A stretch of DNA of 48,481 bases from NCBI GenBank assembly GCA_021845805.1, contig JAJZVD010000027.1:1-48481 (forward strand), in the 5' to 3' direction. Each line of letters starts with the position of its first letter. Positions within the stretch are counted from its first letter, which is position 1. Of the stretch, positions 18,880-26,677 are shown in pieces. Source of the DNA: Pseudomonadota bacterium. Lineage in GTDB: Bacteria > Pseudomonadota > Alphaproteobacteria > Rhodobacterales > Rhodobacteraceae. The notes under the pieces are model-generated. The model searched no databases, was not told the origin of the DNA, and was given only the letters and a program-made list of their open reading frames with translations. The translations under genes were made by a program, and so were the position numbers.

Positions 18880-18953
18880 TCCCGTTCCCTCTGTTCCCTC
18901 GTTGCGGCAGTCTGCCACGACGCTTGCCGCAGAGGCTACCGATTTGCGTGTGC

Positions 18954-18990
18954 CAAACAAAAGGGCCGGGCGCCCCGCGGCCCCCGGCCC
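18954..18990 (-). terminator. intrinsic terminator after ilvD
   Basis: On the minus strand GGGCCGGG and CCCGGCCC form an 8-bp stem (18963-18990 region) followed by TTTTGTTTG. It lies 20 nt past the ilvD stop (19010) and before dadA (18879), so it should uncouple ilvD from dadA transcription. Confidence 0.75.
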
Positions 18991-19009
18991 ATTCTGTCTG
19001 TGCCGCCGG

Positions 19010-20848
19010 TCATTCTTCGGGCAGCTTGCGCACGGCGCCCTTGTCGGCCGAGGTCGCGAACAGCGCATAGGCCTTCAAGGCCTGGCTGACCTTGCGGCTG
19101 CGGGGCTTGGCGGGCTTCCAGCCCAGCTTGTCCTGTTCGGCGCGCCGTGCGGCCAGGTCGGCATCCGACACCCGCAGGCTGATGGTGCGGTTGGGGATGT
19201 CGATGTCGATCATGTCGCCATCGCGCACCAGTCCGATCGCGCCTCCGGCCGCCGCCTCGGGGCTGACGTGCCCGATGGACAGGCCCGCCGTGCCGCCCGA
19301 GAAGCGGCCATCGGTCACCAGCGCGCAGGCTTTGCCCAGGCCCTTCGATTTCAGGTAGCTGGTGGGATAGAGCATCTCCTGCATCCCCGGCCCGCCGCGC
19401 GGCCCTTCGTAGCGGATCACCACGATGTCGCCCGCCACCACGCGGTTCGACAGGATCGCCTCGACCGCCGCGTTCTGGCTTTCGAAGACCTTGGCCGTGC
19501 CCGAGAAGACCAGGACCGAGTCATCGACCCCCGCCGTCTTCACGATGCAGCCATCCACCGCGATGTTGCCGGTCAGCACCGCCAGCCCGCCGTCCTTGCT
19601 GAACGGGTGCCGGGCCGAGCGGATCACGCCCTTCTCGCGGTCAAGGTCCAGCGTGTCGTAGCGCGCCGAGGTGCTGAAGGCCGTGGCCGACCGCACGCCG
19701 CCCGGGCCTGCGCGGAAGAACTCGCGCACCGAGTCATGGTTGGTGCGGCTGATGTCCCACTGGTCGATGGCCGCGCCGATGGAACGGCTGTGCACCGTCG
19801 GCACCTCGCGGTTCAGAAGGCCCGCACCGTCAAGCTGGCCCAGGATCGCCATGATCCCCCCCGCGCGGTGCACGTCTTCCATGTGCACGTCGGACTTCGA
19901 CGGCGCCACCTTGCACAGGCAGGGCACCTTGCGGCTCAGCCGGTCGATATCCACCATGCCGAAGTCCACGCCGCCTTCCTGCGCCGCCGCAAGGATGTGC
20001 AGCACGGTATTGGTGGACCCGCCCATGGCGATATCCAGCGCCATCGCGTTCTCGAAGGCCTGCTTCGTCGCGATCGACCGCGGCAGCACGCTGGCGTCAT
20101 CGCGCTCGTAATACCGGCGCGCCAGATCCACGATCAGGTGCCCCGCCTCGACAAACAGCCGCTTGCGGTCTGAATGGGTCGCCAGCGTCGAGCCGTTGCC
20201 CGGAAGCGAAAGCCCCAGCGCCTCGGTCAGGCAGTTCATCGAGTTCGCGGTGAACATGCCCGAGCACGATCCGCAGGTCGGGCACGAGGCCTTCTCGATC
20301 GCCTCGACCTCGGCGTCGCTGTATTTGTCGTCGGCCGCGGCCACCATCGCGTCGATCAGGTCAAGGGCCACTTCCTTGCCCTTCAGCACGATCTTGCCGG
20401 CTTCCATCGGCCCGCCGGACACGAAGACGGCCGGGATGTTCAGCCGCATCGCCGCCATCAGCATGCCGGGGGTGATCTTGTCGCAGTTCGAGATGCAGAC
20501 CATCGCATCGGCGCAATGGGCATTGACCATGTATTCGACCGAGTCGGCGATCAACTCGCGCGAGGGCAGCGAATACAGCATCCCGTCATGCCCCATCGCG
20601 ATCCCGTCGTCGACCGCGATGGTGTTGAACTCTTTCGCGACGCCACCCGCCGCCTCGATCTCGCGCGCGACAAGCTGGCCCATGTCCTTCAGGTGGACAT
20701 GGCCCGGCACGAACTGAGTGAAGCTGTTGACGACAGCGATGATCGGCTTGCCGAAATCGCCATCCTTCATGCCCGTCGCCCGCCACAGGCCGCGGGCGCC
20801 GGCCATGTTGCGGCCATGTGTGGTTGTGCGGGAACGATAGGCGGGCAT
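19010..20848 (-). CDS. ilvD: dihydroxy-acid dehydratase IlvD
   Basis: The 612-aa Fe-S enzyme makes 2-oxoisovalerate and 2-oxo-3-methylvalerate in valine and isoleucine synthesis. It has the full family length. Cluster and active-site motifs are [38 protein letters not shown] and the C-terminal [25 protein letters not shown]. The start at 20848 ([26 protein letters not shown]) has GGAGGAAA upstream. A weak minus-strand promoter (TTGACC at 20904-20909) is possible. The att-like site at 20946 lies just upstream, so the integrated element abuts its promoter region without breaking the gene. Confidence 0.97.
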   Translation of the reverse strand: MPAYRSRTTTHGRNMAGARGLWRATGMKDGDFGKPIIAVVNSFTQFVPGHVHLKDMGQLVAREIEAAGGVAKEFNTIAVDDGIAMGHDGMLYSLPSRELIADSVEYMVNAHCADAMVCISNCDKITPGMLMAAMRLNIPAVFVSGGPMEAGKIVLKGKEVALDLIDAMVAAADDKYSDAEVEAIEKASCPTCGSCSGMFTANSMNCLTEALGLSLPGNGSTLATHSDRKRLFVEAGHLIVDLARRYYERDDASVLPRSIATKQAFENAMALDIAMGGSTNTVLHILAAAQEGGVDFGMVDIDRLSRKVPCLCKVAPSKSDVHMEDVHRAGGIMAILGQLDGAGLLNREVPTVHSRSIGAAIDQWDISRTNHDSVREFFRAGPGGVRSATAFSTSARYDTLDLDREKGVIRSARHPFSKDGGLAVLTGNIAVDGCIVKTAGVDDSVLVFSGTAKVFESQNAAVEAILSNRVVAGDIVVIRYEGPRGGPGMQEMLYPTSYLKSKGLGKACALVTDGRFSGGTAGLSIGHVSPEAAAGGAIGLVRDGDMIDIDIPNRTISLRVSDADLAARRAEQDKLGWKPAKPRSRKVSQALKAYALFATSADKGAVRKLPEE

Positions 20849-20945
20849 TGCGTTTCCTCCGGCAGATCTGTCGCCGTGCAGCACTGGCATCGGCGCGGTC
20901 GAAGGTCAACCGTCGAGACGCAGATTACACGGGTTCGGGAGGGTC

Positions 20946-20957
20946 TGGTAGCGGAGG
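20946..20957 (-). other. att core: 12-nt duplicate of the tRNA-Met 3' end
   Basis: TGGTAGCGGAGG here is identical and in the same orientation to 34600-34611, which is the 3' terminus of tRNA-Met (acceptor strand plus CCA, minus strand). Identity stops exactly at both ends. I read it as the displaced target half, marking the left edge of a 13,666-bp integrated element. Only 12 bp match, so this is inference supported by position: one copy is the tRNA end, and the integrase gene ends inside the other. Confidence 0.65.
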
Positions 20958-21019
20958 TGCGCAACGCGCCCTCTCCCCCCATTTCATGGGGCCGCTTCGC
21001 CGCCTGATCCCGCACCCCC

Positions 21020-21061
21020 AAAACGACAAAAGGCCCCCGCCCGGGGAGACCGGGCGGGGGC
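21020..21061 (-). terminator. intrinsic terminator at the left end of the element
   Basis: GCCCCCGCCCGG (21033-21044) and CCGGGCGGGGGC (21050-21061) form a perfect 12-bp stem with a 5-nt loop. On the minus strand it is followed by CCTTTTGTCGTTTTGG, a reasonable T-rich tail. It ends the leftward transcripts of the element before they reach ilvD. Confidence 0.8.
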
Positions 21062-21103
21062 GCGTCCCCTTGCGGGGCTATGTGCAGGCGGGCCCGCAAG
21101 GGC

Positions 21104-21470
21104 CTAGATGTTGAAGGTCCGCGGGTGCGACGAGAGCCAGGTGTTGACGGCCGTCAGCGCGTCGGACTGATGCTCCGCGGCAGCGATAGATTGCGCCTGG
21201 ATCATCACCAAGAGCGATCCGATGGCCGCGACGCCCCGCTCCCCTGCGGTCGATCTGGCGTCGGCTCCCGAGCCCGCGGCGGAGCCCGAAATTCCGGCCG
21301 CTGGCGGCGAAGTCGCCCTCGGACCGGGCGGGGGCACACCCCACCGCATGGTCGGCCGCCAGCGCCCCGGCCCCCAAAGGCAGCAGATCATTGGGAACGT
21401 CGAAGTTCCAGCAGCGCTCCGGCATGGAGTAGTCCAGGAGCCTGAAGGTTGGTGCACCAATGCGCGTCAC
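21104..21470 (-). pseudogene. small frameshifted gene of unknown function
   Basis: I do not recognise this gene. One minus frame starting at ATG 21470 reads like protein for about 55 codons (MTRIGAPTFRLLDYSMPERC, then WNFDVPNDLLPLG). A second frame, shifted by +1, reads like protein to the stop at 21104-21106 (GERGVAAIGSLLVMIQAQ, then ALTAVNTWLSSHPRTFNI). Joined near 21285-21300 they would give about 120 residues. Codon bias supports both parts, so this looks like a gene broken by an indel, or a sequencing slip, more than a programmed shift. It lies next to the terminator at the element's left end. Confidence 0.4.
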
Positions 21471-21511
21471 TACCGATTGCGGTTCGGAGTGTTTGCGAGG
21501 GGGTGGCTCAG

Positions 21512-22090
21512 CTACAGGAACTCGATACCATCTCTGACGCGGGCCGCCAGACGCGGCAGCCCTTGGGCAGTCATATCGAGCAGGAAGGCACCGGGGTTCA
21601 TCGCCGGATTTTTGAACTTCATCCGAATTCCGCGAAGGGCGGCAAGCGCCTGCGTCGGGTAGAGTTCGAAGGTGTCCGACAGGAACTCGTCAGGCGTCAG
21701 CGTGGAGATGTCGAACTCTTCAAGCACGTCTGACGGAAAATCGCGGTGGTTGTGGGTGATGATGTGCTGCGCTGAGCACTTAATGGCGGCGGCCAGAACA
21801 TGCCGGTCTTTCGGGTCCGGCAGCGTCAAACCGGCAATCAGCGGCCCGTAGCCGGTCACGAGGTTCGCGTCGAAGGCGTCCTCGATGAGGCGGCGCTGCT
21901 CGGCCACGTTCTGTTTCGCAATACCGATGCGCCCGACCAGCGCGCGCTCCCATTCGTCGAGGATGTCGCAGGTCAGCCGGGCGCGGAATAGGCCATGCCG
22001 ATCGAAAGTCAGCATCACGTCCCGCGCCCGAACCGGAACCATCGCGCAGGCGTCGATCAGCACCACGAAGGGGTCGGCAATGAAGCTCAT
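21512..22090 (-). CDS. PIN-domain toxin of a type II toxin-antitoxin pair
   Basis: The 192-aa protein has a PIN nuclease fold with four expected acidic positions: LIDACAM (D13), CDILDEWERAL, LPDPKDRHVLAAAI and ITHNHRDFPSDVL. PIN proteins cut RNA with Mg2+. It starts at the ATG overlapping the antitoxin stop (22087-22090). C-terminal to the PIN fold, about residues 140-192 form a helical extension. It belongs to the larger PIN-3-like group and not to the short VapC type. Confidence 0.85.
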   Translation of the reverse strand: MSFIADPFVVLIDACAMVPVRARDVMLTFDRHGLFRARLTCDILDEWERALVGRIGIAKQNVAEQRRLIEDAFDANLVTGYGPLIAGLTLPDPKDRHVLAAAIKCSAQHIITHNHRDFPSDVLEEFDISTLTPDEFLSDTFELYPTQALAALRGIRMKFKNPAMNPGAFLLDMTAQGLPRLAARVRDGIEFL

Positions 22091-22557
22091 GCGTCGGCGC
22101 CGACCTCCAGACGATCATACTCCTGACCAAGCGCGATCAGTCGGCTTAGAGCCTCGTCCTTCTCGCGCTCCTTCTCCGCTTTGTAGGCCATGAGGTCGAC
22201 GTATTTCACCCGGCGATGCGATCCGACCTGAGTGAAGGGGATTTCGTTCCGCTTGAGCAGCTTCGTCAGGTGCGGCCGAGACATGTTCAGCATGTCCGCC
22301 GCCTGCTGCGTCGTGAGCGATGTACCCACGGGCACAAGGGTGACCATGTCACCTCGAGCATAGTGCCCAAGAAGCTCGATCATCGCCGCACCGATGGCGG
22401 GCGCGATCTTCACGGGCCCGTCAGGCCCAGATACCTTTAGCGCGCCGTCCTGCTCCAGCGCTATTGCCAGTGCGGTCGCAGCCTCGGCTGCACTCTTGAT
22501 TTCGTCGTTCGTCGGCAGTCGGCTGGTGAGGCCGTTCCTCTCCTTCGTGGTGGTCAT
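22087..22557 (-). CDS. excisionase-type HTH antitoxin partner of the PIN toxin
   Basis: The 156-aa protein carries a MerR/excisionase-like DNA-binding domain near residues 80-125 (LTTQQAADMLNMSRPHLTKLLKRNEIPFTQVGSHRRVKY) and a charged helical tail likely to clasp the toxin. I start at 22557 because GGAG lies upstream and the 95 preceding codons cover the promoter region with its direct repeats. HTH-excisionase plus PIN gene pairs are a known toxin-antitoxin arrangement. The pair may help retain the element. Confidence 0.85.
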   Translation of the reverse strand: MTTTKERNGLTSRLPTNDEIKSAAEAATALAIALEQDGALKVSGPDGPVKIAPAIGAAMIELLGHYARGDMVTLVPVGTSLTTQQAADMLNMSRPHLTKLLKRNEIPFTQVGSHRRVKYVDLMAYKAEKEREKDEALSRLIALGQEYDRLEVGADA

Positions 22558-22636
22558 CGCCTGGCTCCTGGGTTTTTCGGGCCATGGCTTTCCTCCCGCC
22601 CGGCCCGTTAGCTTCGATATAGGCTCCGCTCCTAAC

Positions 22637-22668
22637 CGTAACAACTGAAATAAGCGTAACCACCGAAA
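22637..22668. promoter_or_regulatory. tandem 14-bp direct repeats upstream of the toxin-antitoxin operon
   Basis: CGTAACAACTGAAA (22637-22650) and CGTAACCACCGAAA (22655-22668) differ at two positions and are 18 bp apart. They lie 80-110 nt upstream of the antitoxin start in AT-richer DNA. They probably form the operator bound by the antitoxin, or by the toxin-antitoxin complex, for autoregulation. Confidence 0.5.
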
Positions 22669-23359
22669 CACGGCAAGAATGTGACGGATGCCTGCCAGGC
22701 AAGGTCGCCCTCTACAGAGGGGGCGTCTTCGCGGCGATGTCGGCCTGTGTCCCCATACCTGTCGCAAGCGCGGGGACCGGTCACAGAGGATCAGGGCACC
22801 ACCCTTCTCGAGGGCCCGCACGCGGCCCATAGGCGGCTCCAATAGGCAGATCAGCCAGACCGGCGGTCCTCTCCGCGACGAGCGCAGGCCGTGCCTTAGA
22901 AAGCTGGCGGCACTCCACGGCCCAGACCGCTACGCAAGCGGCGCGCAGGGATTGCAGAGCGGTCGAAGTTGTCGTTTGGGCGCCCGCGCTGCGAAGGAGG
23001 GGCCCCGGTCGGACCAAGCGTCGCCGCGGATCGGGCTCACGCGGGTTGCAGGAGGGCGGATGGTCATGTCCGTGGTATTCATAGCGGCGCGAGTGATGGT
23101 GCCGCACCTCGGCCGAGGGGCGGGTGGCCCACTCGGCAGTGATGATGTCGACGTCTGCCCCTGGCGGAATGGTGCACCAGGTCGTGATCGAATGTGCGAT
23201 GTGCTGCATGGGCGGTAAGTCCTGCCACGGTTCGGCCCATGGTTCGCGTTGCTGTTGGAGCCCAAGTTACTCGCGGGGCTGCAACTCAGCGAACGTTTCG
23301 TCTATGCTCGCACGTCTATTGCTCTCCCTCTCCGCGCAGGGTGACGAAAGAGGAAGCCC
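22669..23359. other. 691 bp with no confidently assigned gene
   Basis: This stretch lies between the toxin-antitoxin promoter and the plus-strand membrane protein gene. A minus-strand frame at 22781-23209 (142 aa, beginning MQHIAHSITTWCTIPPGADV) looks coding for its first 50 codons (ITAEWATRPSAEVRHHHSRR) and then degrades. A second minus frame at 22930-23082 (50 aa, MNTTDMTIRPPATRVSPIRG) overlaps it. They may be two small overlapping genes or the remains of one. I see no RNA gene here. Confidence 0.3.
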
Positions 23360-23965
23360 ATGAACGAGGTCTTGCGGTCCATAGCCGACGCCGGGCGGTT
23401 CCTGCCTGTGACTGTCGTCGGGGCAATCGCCCTTTTCATCATCAAAGAGGGCTTGGAGTGGCGGCGTCGGTTCGAGGGAAACGGAAGAAAACGTCGCGCT
23501 TTACGGCGGTTGCTTGCAGAGGAGGTACAACGGAACCTATTTCAGATCAGCCGGCTACGAGACTGTTTGGCGCAGATCGAACGTTTCATTGACGAACATG
23601 TCGGCAGCCTTGATGTGATTCAGGGCGTTGACGGCAATTGGGCGCTCAGACGAAGCGAGCTGGGAGGATCATATTCTCAGGTTCCTCTGGGCCGGAGCCA
23701 TTCCGAGGTGCTATCGTCAACAATTATGGAGATCGCCATGATTGACGGCGAGGTGTTCGACGCAGCACTAGAGGCCCACGACGCAATTAAAGAACTCGAT
23801 CACATACGCCGTAGCATTATCGAGCACGTGGCAGAGGATAATCACAGCCATCTTGACGGCCTCATAGATTACGCTCGTGACGAGCTTGACGATGCCGAAG
23901 CGGCGTTCAAGGGCTTCTACGCGAAGCTCACCGGCAAGCCGCTGATCGGCGGCCGTGTGAGGTAA
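23360..23965 (+). CDS. single-pass membrane protein of unknown function
   Basis: I do not recognise a family. The 201-aa protein has one N-terminal membrane helix (about residues 14-29, FLPVTVVGAIALFIIK), a very basic stretch (EWRRRFEGNGRKRRALRRLL) and then a mostly helical, acidic cytoplasmic domain. The start has GAGGAAG before it. Base use is less GC-biased than the neighbours, with frequent A/T third positions, suggesting recent transfer with the element. It stands alone on the plus strand. A small phage- or island-encoded exclusion or defence factor is possible but is speculation. Confidence 0.6.
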   Translation: MNEVLRSIADAGRFLPVTVVGAIALFIIKEGLEWRRRFEGNGRKRRALRRLLAEEVQRNLFQISRLRDCLAQIERFIDEHVGSLDVIQGVDGNWALRRSELGGSYSQVPLGRSHSEVLSSTIMEIAMIDGEVFDAALEAHDAIKELDHIRRSIIEHVAEDNHSHLDGLIDYARDELDDAEAAFKGFYAKLTGKPLIGGRVR

Positions 23966-24094
23966 CCTCTACTGCGCGACCCACGGATCATCGGCCGCAT
24001 CGGGTACCCGCGCCTGCCCGGGGCAGCGCACGGTTTCTTGGACTTCGCCTCTCGTGCCACCTCGACCTTGCGGACGACGACGACGCCCAAACTG

Positions 24095-24676
24095 TCACCA
24101 CGATCCGCCGATACGGCCGCATAGGGCCGCCGAATGGTCTCGGCCAGGGCGTGGAGCGGGGCGGCGATGCCTGGGCGGGTCGAAGCACGCGCGGGTCATG
24201 GTCACGTCCCATGTCCCGTCAGGCTGCTGCGCAATCGCGGTCACGGAGAAGCCGCTCGAAGGCGCAAAGTCGGTCGTGGTGTAGGAGGACGCCGAAATCA
24301 CCACCCCCGCGCTTGTCGCGGTTGTGCTGCCTGCATCGTTCGTCGCGGTTTCGGCCACCGAAATCGTGTGCCCTTCGTCGGCGGCCTGCACGAGGTAGGT
24401 GTTCGAGATTTCGCCCGAGATCGGCGCGCCGTCGATCAACCACTTGAATTCGGTTGAAGTGGGCGAGAAGGTCCACGACCCGCTGACAGCGGTCAAAGCC
24501 TGCCCCGGCTGCGGCATCCCCGTGATCTGTGGGATTGCGGTGTTGCCCGGCGTGTCGATGATCGAGGTCGTCGTGATCGAGGATGCCGAATTGCTGCCCG
24601 CTGCGGTCGCGGGATCGGTCGCTGCAGGAGGGCGGCGCAGGGGCGCCCCGTCCGCACCCTCAGAGCGGCACCCCAT
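24095..24676 (-). pseudogene. phage tail protein remnant with an Ig-like domain
   Basis: The frame encodes one recognisable Ig-like module (PQPGQALTAVSGSWTFSPTS, then FKWLIDGAPISGEISNTYLV, then GHTISVAETATNDAGSTTAT), as found in phage tail and host-specificity proteins. The start at 24676 overlaps the previous gene and codes for atypical Arg/Pro-rich residues. After about 24190 the product again turns Arg/Pro-rich, as if out of frame. Both ends therefore look damaged. Only the middle third (roughly 24190-24600) is credible coding sequence. Confidence 0.5.
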
Positions 24677-25208
24677 CCCGATCCAGGCCCTGCGAGATGA
24701 TCGACAGCGCCCGGTCGCGCATGCGGTAGGCCGTGGCCCTGGCGATGGTGCCGCGGGCCTTGACGGCCTGATCGAAGGATCGGCGGCCGACCTTGCAGCC
24801 TAGCCAGAGACCGAGCAGCTTCGCCGACCCCTCATGTTCGGGCACCAGGTAGACCGTGGGCCACTCCAAGGCCGCCTCGTGGCGGGCTACCTCGGCCGGG
24901 CCTGGCATCACCCGATAGGACTGCGGCCCGCCCTCCGATCCCACGGCGATCTCGGGCAGGCCCCAGCCCGACCGCAGATGCTCGTCCATGCTCGCGACGA
25001 AAGGCAACGCCACGGTTTTCATGCCGCCGGGGCCGACCCGGCCCGCGGCCCACTGCGCCCATCGCAGCGCGGCGATCATCGCCTCGCCGACTGCCTTGGG
25101 GGTCCAGGTCTCGACAGGGCCAGCCTGTGGCACGACGCGGGGCGGCCCGGCGTCGAAGATGGACGCCATCGGGGCAAAGCGCGGGCGGATATTCTGGCGG
25201 GAATTCAT
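24660..25208 (-). CDS. phage-type protein with C-terminal HTH (DUF6362-like)
   Basis: The 182-aa protein contains WTPKAVGEAMIAALRWAQWAAG and ends with KVGRRSFDQAVKARGTIARATAYRMRDRALSIIS, a likely helix-turn-helix. The arrangement recalls DUF6362 proteins of alphaproteobacterial prophages, which often lie near terminase genes. The name is from memory and unsure. The start at 25208 gives MNSRQNIRPRFAPM. No terminase is adjacent here. It overlaps the tail remnant by 17 nt. Confidence 0.6.
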   Translation of the reverse strand: MNSRQNIRPRFAPMASIFDAGPPRVVPQAGPVETWTPKAVGEAMIAALRWAQWAAGRVGPGGMKTVALPFVASMDEHLRSGWGLPEIAVGSEGGPQSYRVMPGPAEVARHEAALEWPTVYLVPEHEGSAKLLGLWLGCKVGRRSFDQAVKARGTIARATAYRMRDRALSIISQGLDRDGVPL

Positions 25209-25385
25209 CAGTTGGTGCCTCCCGGCGGCTGATGCACCAGCAATAGCACCCGCACCGGCGCTCGACTAGGCCGGGCGCTGTCGGGAGGCATCGACAAGCC
25301 GGGATAACAGCGCCGCGGCGGGGCCGGATGACCTGAGATCGGCGCACGGCCGAAGGGTCGCGTTGGAAGCCGCCCTCGGAGGGCG

Positions 25386-25412
25386 TTGGATTTGGTGGAT
25401 TGGTTGGAATTA
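25386..25412. repeat. three 9-bp tandem imperfect repeats
   Basis: TTGGATT (25386), GTGGATT (25395) and TTGGAAT (25404) recur at exactly 9-bp intervals, just before an AT-rich stretch (TTAATTACGCAATG). They lie about 90 nt upstream of the small plus-strand gene at 25496 and may belong to its control region. Confidence 0.4.
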
Positions 25413-25495
25413 ATTACGCAATGTCATAGGCTTGAGAGAAGAAATTCATTCGCCTATCGTGGCTTTAGATTTCGCCCCACGAGAGGATGATAAAC

Positions 25496-25708
25496 ATGGA
25501 CATCTACCACACCGCGCCCAGGCTTCGCGCTGCGGTCTCGGCCGTGATCGCCGACGACATGCGCACCACGCTGATCGGCTCCGGCGCGCCGCTCTCCGAT
25601 CCCGCCGCATGCAGCGCCGCCCTCGTGGCCGCGGGCTTCGGATGGTCGAGCATCGAGGCGCTTCTGGAGACGGTGATCTCGCTGGCGCGGAACACCCGGG
25701 TTCACTGA
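25496..25708 (+). CDS. small unknown protein
   Basis: The 70-aa product (MDIYHTAPRLRAAVSAVIAD, ending ETVISLARNTRVH) has normal composition and codon bias but no family I recognise. I chose ATG 25496, with GAGAGG 9 nt upstream; ATG 25487 is alternative but would overlap that ribosome site. It is alone on the plus strand between phage-like minus-strand genes. Confidence 0.5.
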   Translation: MDIYHTAPRLRAAVSAVIADDMRTTLIGSGAPLSDPAACSAALVAAGFGWSSIEALLETVISLARNTRVH

Positions 25709-25949
25709 CCGGCGGCCGCCCTGGCCCCCGATGCCAGCGCGGCCGCAACCCGAGGCGCGCGGGCGTCCTACCGCACGATGGGCAAGGTCGGCCCGCTCTC
25801 CCACCGACCGTCCGCCGACCGATACCGGTGGCATGCAAGACGAAGCCTGGCGGTCGAAAGGGCGAAACCGCGCAGGACGCGATAGGCGGGCCGCTGGCGG
25901 GCATCTTGCCTTGGTCGCCGTAGCACAGCGCCCAGCCCGGACTTGCCCA

Positions 25950-25970
25950 CAGGCGGCGAAAATTCGGGGG
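25950..25970 (+). repeat. 21-bp direct repeat, copy 1
   Basis: A 21-bp sequence with core GGCGGCGAAAATTCGGGGG is identical, in the same orientation, to 32410-32430. In both places the same frame would read GGENSG. The flanks are unrelated. Confidence 0.6.
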
Positions 25971-26150
25971 ACTGGCGCGATTTAGCCCGCATCGCCCGCA
26001 TGGCTGCCCGGGGCCGGGGCGGGCGCCGGGCGGCATTCCTGCCCGCGAGCCTGCCAGTCTGTGTAGCCGGTGCTGCCGGGGCGGCATGGCGCTCGCCTCC
26101 TGCCCGCCCACCTGCCTGCGGTCGCCCCTCAGGCGGCCTCTGAATGAAGC

Positions 26151-26177
26151 GGGCCGCCCCGTTCAAGGGGGCGGCCC
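26151..26177. terminator. hairpin downstream of the head protease gene
   Basis: GGGCCGCCCC (26151-26160) and GGGGCGGCCC (26168-26177) form a 10-bp perfect stem with a 7-nt loop, about 75 nt past the protease stop on the minus strand. There is no clear T run, so termination is uncertain. Confidence 0.45.
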
Positions 26178-26251
26178 TGCATGATCGAGCGCCTAGGTGG
26201 GCGGCGCGATGGCGCCTCGACCCGGCCGATGAAGGCCGCGGTCGAACCGCT

Positions 26252-26677
26252 TCAGTGCGTTCGCTGGATCAGCGTCCGCGTTGCGTCCGTCAGCCCCTTG
26301 ACGATCTCGTTGTCGGCCGCCGCGGCCCCTGGCACCGCCGGGCTGCCGCCCACACCGCCCGCCTGCGCGTAGCGCGCCGCCAGATCGGTCAGGAACGGCT
26401 GGGGCTGCGCCGCCGCAGCCGCATCCGCCTTGGGCGCGACACCCAGCGCCGCCTTCGCCGCGTCCGCGCTCATGTCGGTGTTGAAGGCGAAGTGGCTCGC
26501 CAGGGTCTCGCGCCCCTTGGCTTCCTCGCTGTTCAGGATCGCGCCGATCCGCGCGGTCGCCTCGGGGGCGCCCGCCCGGCGCCCCTCCGCCACGCCCTCG
26601 GCCCGGGCGGTGGCAACGGCGGCGGCGTGCGCCTCCTGCGTGATGCCCGCGTTCGGGGCCTCGGTGGTGGTCGTCAT
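26252..26677 (-). CDS. putative nested scaffold protein inside the head protease gene
   Basis: An in-frame ATG at 26677 (MTTTTEAPNAGITQEAHAAA) has its own strong ribosome site, AAGGAG, with 9 nt spacing. It would yield a 141-aa protein identical to the C-terminal part of the protease, as lambda Nu3 is to lambda C. The product is Ala-rich and helical, as expected for a scaffold. Translation from this start is inferred, not shown. Confidence 0.5.
   Translation of the reverse strand: MTTTTEAPNAGITQEAHAAAVATARAEGVAEGRRAGAPEATARIGAILNSEEAKGRETLASHFAFNTDMSADAAKAALGVAPKADAAAAAQPQPFLTDLAARYAQAGGVGGSPAVPGAAAADNEIVKGLTDATRTLIQRTH

Larger units (their letters stand above)
25709..26251. other. 543 bp without a confident gene; holds a repeat copy and a hairpin
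   Basis: Several long frames exist here on both strands but all read as Arg/Pro/Ala-rich shadows. The stretch contains one copy of the 21-bp repeat (25950-25970) and the hairpin at 26151-26177. In an intact phage the major capsid gene would follow the head protease on the minus strand, that is, in this place. No capsid-like sequence is visible, so it may be a deletion scar. Confidence 0.4.
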
